8,129 bases of DNA. Origin: Propionicimonas sp. Its GTDB lineage: Bacteria > Actinomycetota > Actinomycetes > Propionibacteriales > Propionibacteriaceae. Positions 5,747 to 8,129 of the stretch are shown piece by piece. Position numbers and translations under genes: made by a program. The number at the start of each line of letters is the position of its first letter. Positions within the stretch are counted from its first letter, which is position 1. Location: assembly GCA_031119515.1 (NCBI GenBank), contig JAVHXR010000015.1, forward strand, positions 1 through 8,129, given 5' to 3'. The notes beneath the pieces are model-generated. The model saw nothing but the letters and a program-made list of their open reading frames with translations. It made no database searches and was not told where the DNA came from.

Positions 5747-6115
5747 ATGGACAAGCCTTTCGTTGACCCGCCCGAGGGCCCGGCCCCCGCCGACCTGCAG
5801 ATCGTCGACCTCGAGGTCGGCACCGGCCCCGAAGCCGTCCCCGGCAAGCGGGTGGCGGTGCACTACGTCGGAGTCGCCTACTCCTCCGGCGAGGAGTTCG
5901 ATTCCAGCTACGGCCGCGGGGAGCCGCTGGTGTTCGGCCTCGGCGCGCGCCAGGTCATCTCCGGCTGGGACCAGGGCATCACCGGCATGAAGGTCGGCGG
6001 ACGCCGCCGGCTGGTCATCCCGCCCCACCTTGCCTACGGCGACCGCGGCGCCGGCGGCGTGATCGGACCGGGCGAGACCCTGATCTTCGTCTGCGACCTG
6101 GTCGGCGTCCGCTGA
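5747..6115 (+). CDS. FKBP-type peptidyl-prolyl cis-trans isomerase
   Basis: This is a single-domain, cytoplasmic 122-residue FKBP that would catalyse cis-trans isomerisation of X-Pro bonds as a folding helper. A short Pro-rich N-tail (DPPEGPAPADLQI) precedes the domain. Family residues are visible in order: Tyr40 in VHYVG, Phe51-Asp52 in EEFDSS, Phe63, Val70-Ile71 and Trp74 in QVISGWDQGITGMKVGGRR, Tyr97 in PPHLAYGDRGAGG, and Phe114 in TLIFVCDLVGV. The proline-pocket aromatics are therefore complete and the enzyme is probably active. There is no signal peptide or lipobox, unlike the exported FKBPs. The ATG at 5747 is chosen because the domain begins soon after it and a TAGGGT box lies just upstream; the frame is open far upstream through ssrA but that is not plausible protein. 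It is divergent from ssrA and has its own terminator. Confidence 0.96.
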   Translation: MDKPFVDPPEGPAPADLQIVDLEVGTGPEAVPGKRVAVHYVGVAYSSGEEFDSSYGRGEPLVFGLGARQVISGWDQGITGMKVGGRRRLVIPPHLAYGDRGAGGVIGPGETLIFVCDLVGVR

Positions 6116-6119
6116 ACCT

Positions 6120-6150
6120 TCGAGACCCCGGGCCACGCCCGGGGTCTCGA
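6120..6150 (+). terminator. Terminator hairpin of the FKBP gene
   Basis: CGAGACCCCGGGC, loop CAC, and its exact reverse complement, extended by an outer T-A pair to 14 perfect base pairs. It starts 5 bases after the stop codon. No T-run follows. Its GAGA-CCCGGG...CCCGGG core resembles the type B palindromes downstream. Confidence 0.8.
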
Positions 6151-6182
6151 CCCGAGAGCGCCCCGCCGGAGCCCGCCCTCAC

Positions 6183-6236
6183 GTCCTTCCGGCGCCTTCA
6201 CGTCATTCCGGCGCACGCTTCACGTCCTTCCGAGCG
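6183..6236. repeat. Degenerate type A half units
   Basis: GTCCTTCCGGCG (6183), GTCATTCCGGCG (6202) and GTCCTTCCGAGCG (6224) match the left arm of type A but lack the right arm. They look like decayed or incomplete copies. Confidence 0.6.
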
Positions 6237-6246
6237 AGTTTGCTGC

Positions 6247-6274
6247 GTCATTCCGGCGAACGCCGGAATCTCAC
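6247..6274 (+). repeat. Palindromic repeat type A, copy 1
   Basis: GTCATTCCGGCG-AA-CGCCGGAAT then CTCAC; a 9-base-pair stem with a 2-base loop. Confidence 0.9.
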
Positions 6275-6285
6275 CACCCGCACCC

Positions 6286-6312
6286 GAGATCCCGGGACAA
6301 GCCCGGGATGAC
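6286..6312 (-). repeat. Palindromic repeat type B, copy 1
   Basis: GAGATCCCGGG, loop ACAAG, CCCGGGATGAC. Its outer ATGAC and GAGAT are complementary to GTCAT and ATCTC of A copy 1, so the pair can fold as one larger structure. Confidence 0.9.
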
Positions 6313-6358
6313 AACCACCCCGGCGCACGCTTCACACCCGTCCGGGCCAGCGTGATGC

Positions 6359-6386
6359 GTCATTCCGGCGAACGCCGGAATCTCAC
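6359..6386 (+). repeat. Palindromic repeat type A, copy 2
   Basis: Identical to copy 1 over 28 bases. It opens the first 147-base super-unit. Confidence 0.9.
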
Positions 6387-6396
6387 CACCCCCACC

Positions 6397-6423
6397 GAGA
6401 TCCCGGGACAAGCCCGGGATGAC
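6397..6423 (-). repeat. Palindromic repeat type B, copy 2
   Basis: Identical to B copy 1 (loop ACAAG). Followed by ATGCAGCCGCCCAC. Confidence 0.9.
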
Positions 6424-6446
6424 ATGCAGCCGCCCACAACCCCACC

Positions 6447-6473
6447 GAGATCCCGGGTCAAGCCCGGGATGAC
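6447..6473 (-). repeat. Palindromic repeat type B, copy 3
   Basis: One change in the loop (TCAAG). Starts 50 bases after B copy 2 and is followed by CTACAGCCGCCCAC. Confidence 0.9.
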
Positions 6474-6505
6474 CTACAGCCGCCCACCCGGCGCACGCTT
6501 TTCGC

Positions 6506-6533
6506 GTCATTCCGGCGAACGCCGGAATCTCAC
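6506..6533 (+). repeat. Palindromic repeat type A, copy 3
   Basis: Identical to copies 1 and 2. It opens the second super-unit, exactly 147 bases after copy 2. Confidence 0.9.
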
Positions 6534-6544
6534 CGGCCGCACCC

Positions 6545-6571
6545 GAGATCCCGGGTCAAGCCCGGGATGAC
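6545..6571 (-). repeat. Palindromic repeat type B, copy 4
   Basis: Loop TCAAG. Followed by ATGCAGCCGCCCAC, as after B copy 2. Confidence 0.9.
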
Positions 6572-6593
6572 ATGCAGCCGCCCACCCGCACCC

Positions 6594-6620
6594 GAGATCC
6601 CGGGACGAGCCCGGGATGAC
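6594..6620 (-). repeat. Palindromic repeat type B, copy 5
   Basis: Loop ACGAG. It lies 22 bases past the stop of the beta-galactosidase gene on the minus strand and could serve as that gene's terminator. Confidence 0.85.
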
Positions 6621-6642
6621 AACCCCCGGCGCACGCCGGAGG

Positions 6643-8129
6643 TCAGCGCAGCCCCTGGAAGCCGAACCTGAACACCAGGTCCTGGCCGGTGGGCAGCCGG
6701 TACTCCGGGTGGGTCATCGCCCCCCAGGACTGGTCGCCGCCCACCCCGCGCCGCATCAGCGCGGGCCGCAGCACGGTGTGGTGCACCGGGGGCAACTCGG
6801 TGTGGTGCAACGCGTTCTGGATCTCGAACGGGGTCCAGCCCAGCGCGGAGAACTCCATCGGCGAGGCCGCGTCGAACCGCAGCCCGGCGCCCCGGTCGTC
6901 GGTCACGCTGGCCCACCGGACGCCGGTGCGGCTGCCGGCCTCCTGGGGACGCAGGTACTTCGTCAGCTGCTCGGCCACCTCGCCGCGGTAGACCCCGAGC
7001 CGCGCTCCGCCGCGACGGTCGACGTAGCACTCCTCGGGCCCGTCGCCGTACCAGGCCAGGTGGCGCAGCGAGGCGTCGGCCAGGAAAGTCATCCCGAACT
7101 CCGGCATGTCCGGCAGCCCGCCGCCGGGGGTGGCCACCACCGTCACCTCGACCCGGCCGGAGCCGTCGACGCGATAGCTGACCTCGCAGCCGCCCTGCGG
7201 GACGGTGGGCAGCAGGTAGCGGAAGCCGACCTCGACGCTGTCGTCATGGACCACCACGGACGGGTTCCCGGCTCCCGGGTCGAGCTTGAGGTGCCGGCTC
7301 GCGAGCTCCCACTGGCCGTCCCGGAACGGCATTCCCCAGCCCCGTTCGTTGGAGGTGGGGGCGTGCCAGAAGTTGGGCTGTGGCATCGCCCGCAGCAGTT
7401 CCCGTCCGCCGTCGGAGGTCATGCCGTAGCGGTAGGAGACCAGGCCGCCGTGCAGCAGCGAGAACAGCGCCGAGAAGTGGGCACCCCGCACGCCGATGTT
7501 GTGGATCCCGCGAACGACCTCCGGCGCGGGCGTGGAAGCCGGCACGATGGGCGCTCCGGCGATCTCGACCACCGCCTGTCCCCAGCCCAGCTCGTGGCCG
7601 GCGGCTGCCCACCGGGTCGCCTCCCGCAACCGGTAGGACACCTCGACCGCGTACTCCCCCGGTACCTGCGGCAGCCGCAGCGGCAGCGGATAGGCGCGGG
7701 TCTGGCCCGGTGCCACGTCGGTGTCCAGGCGCGCCTCAGCCAGCACCCGGCCCTCCCGCGCCAGGCTCACCACCCACTCGTAGTGGGAGGAGTTCGTGAA
7801 CAGCAGCCGGTTCTCGATCGTGACGGCGTCCCGGCTGACGCCTATCCGCAGCCCCTGGTAGAGGTACTTCACCTCCTGCAGCAGCGGCTTGGGGGTGTGG
7901 TCGGCGAACAGGATCCCGTTGCCGCTGAAGTCGTAGTCGCTGGGCGCCTCGCCGCTGTCGCCGCCGTAGCCGAAGTAGTCCCGGCCGTAGCGGTCGGTGA
8001 GGGCGATCGCCTGGTCGGCGAAGTCCCAGATGAAGCCGCCCTGGAACAGCGGATCCCGGTAGGCCAGGTCGAGGTACTTGTCGACCGCGCCGAACGAGTT
8101 CCCCATGGCGTGCGCGTACTCGCACAGCA
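6643..8129 (-). CDS. lacZ: Beta-galactosidase, glycoside hydrolase family 2, C-terminal half (N-terminus outside window)
   Basis: The enzyme hydrolyses terminal beta-galactosides such as lactose. The 494 residues in view start LCEYAHAMGNS, whose Glu (codon 8121-8119) matches the catalytic nucleophile Glu537 of E. coli LacZ. FQGGFIWDFADQAI then closes the TIM barrel and GNGILFADHTPKP is the usual NGLVxxDRxPHP strand. A beta-sandwich follows (about 90-185), then the beta-galactosidase small-chain domain: HFSALFSLLHGGLVSYRYG, PQPNFWHAPTSNERGWG, GPEECYVDRRGGARLGVY, YLRPQEAGSRTGVRW, and near the end GVGGDQSWG, whose Trp corresponds to the substrate-site Trp999 region. The protein continues beyond the edge, so the internal ATG at 8106 is not a start. 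The acid/base Glu and N-terminal domains are outside the window. No signal or membrane features are visible in this part. The gene is convergent with FKBP across the repeat cluster. Confidence 0.95.
   Translation of the reverse strand, partial: LCEYAHAMGNSFGAVDKYLDLAYRDPLFQGGFIWDFADQAIALTDRYGRDYFGYGGDSGEAPSDYDFSGNGILFADHTPKPLLQEVKYLYQGLRIGVSRDAVTIENRLLFTNSSHYEWVVSLAREGRVLAEARLDTDVAPGQTRAYPLPLRLPQVPGEYAVEVSYRLREATRWAAAGHELGWGQAVVEIAGAPIVPASTPAPEVVRGIHNIGVRGAHFSALFSLLHGGLVSYRYGMTSDGGRELLRAMPQPNFWHAPTSNERGWGMPFRDGQWELASRHLKLDPGAGNPSVVVHDDSVEVGFRYLLPTVPQGGCEVSYRVDGSGRVEVTVVATPGGGLPDMPEFGMTFLADASLRHLAWYGDGPEECYVDRRGGARLGVYRGEVAEQLTKYLRPQEAGSRTGVRWASVTDDRGAGLRFDAASPMEFSALGWTPFEIQNALHHTELPPVHHTVLRPALMRRGVGGDQSWGAMTHPEYRLPTGQDLVFRFGFQGLR

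Larger units (their letters stand above)
6181..6642. repeat. Cluster of short palindromic intergenic repeats
   Basis: This gene-free stretch lies between the convergent FKBP and beta-galactosidase genes. It holds three full copies of a 28-base palindrome (type A, core ATTCCGGCG-AA-CGCCGGAAT), five copies of a 27-base palindrome (type B, core ATCCCGGG-nCnAG-CCCGGGAT) and several degenerate half units. B is a diverged inverted copy of A: both have GTCAT at one end and ATCTC at the other. The order is A B, A B B, A B B. The second and third blocks (6359-6473 and 6506-6620) repeat with a period of 147-148 bases. Spacers repeat too: GCGCACGCTT at 6211, 6323 and 6491, and CAGCCGCCCAC after three B units. 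Open frames crossing it are repetitive (IPGLSRDLG, HSGERRNLT) and are not genes. No transposase is in view. Confidence 0.9.

Noticed and set aside
6271..6570. Small proteins of 72-79 residues across the repeat cluster
   Set aside because: They consist only of translated palindromes (HSGERRNLT, IPGLSRDLG), a familiar artefact of such repeats, with no independent coding signal.
6247..6620. CRISPR array suggested by regular repeats
   Set aside because: Units are palindromes in two orientations, spacers are themselves repeated and uneven in length, and no cas genes are present.
8104..8106. ATG at 8106 as the beta-galactosidase start
   Set aside because: It is the Met inside the conserved CEYAHAMGNS active-site motif; the gene continues past the window edge.
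1..8129. A new defence, mobile or biosynthetic system in the window
   Set aside because: Every gene belongs to a well-known family, and no transposase, integrase, nuclease, reverse transcriptase or clustered unknown genes are seen. Only the repeat cluster and the hemC edge are unusual.

Overview
The window is very GC-rich with long GC-driven open frames on both strands, typical of an actinomycete. The best lineage clue is the tmRNA at 5197-5561. Its encoded tag reads ANTTRTDFALAA, which from memory is nearly the Propionibacterium/Cutibacterium tag (AENTRTDFALAA), so I infer a Propionibacteriales-like actinobacterium. Nothing could be searched, so this placement is an inference.

Layout from left to right. 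On the minus strand lie the end-truncated hemC (1-812) and hemA (809-2035), the first steps of C5-pathway tetrapyrrole synthesis, overlapping by 4 bases and therefore one operon. A gap of about 100 bases holds divergent candidate promoters. It separates hemA from a plus-strand P1B-4 metal-exporting P-type ATPase (2133-4208, Co/Fe type, with SPC and HEGST motifs). The ATPase runs tail to tail, 7 bases apart, into a minus-strand alpha/beta hydrolase (4216-4998). Next come two strong hairpins (5087-5127 and 5168-5190) and the ssrA tmRNA gene on the minus strand. A divergent plus-strand FKBP-type peptidyl-prolyl isomerase follows (5747-6115), ending in a perfect terminator hairpin. The 527-base stretch 6116-6642 has no gene and is packed with short palindromic repeats in two related types. 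The window closes with the C-terminal half of a GH2 beta-galactosidase on the minus strand (6643 to beyond the edge).

Most genes are housekeeping genes that do not form one pathway. The only functional link I would propose is between heme synthesis and the divergent Fe/Co exporter, since both touch iron supply; this is an inference from position.

Points worth attention: the last ~45 codons of the visible hemC frame look more like an alpha/beta hydrolase than a HemC C-terminus, suggesting a fusion or an assembly chimera at the edge; a 147-base super-unit within the palindrome cluster is duplicated in tandem; and hemA, the ATPase and the FKBP gene each carry a TANNNT hexamer 6-7 bases before a usable start codon with no Shine-Dalgarno, suggesting leaderless transcripts. 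I see no defence system, CRISPR array, transposase or clearly novel multi-gene system here.
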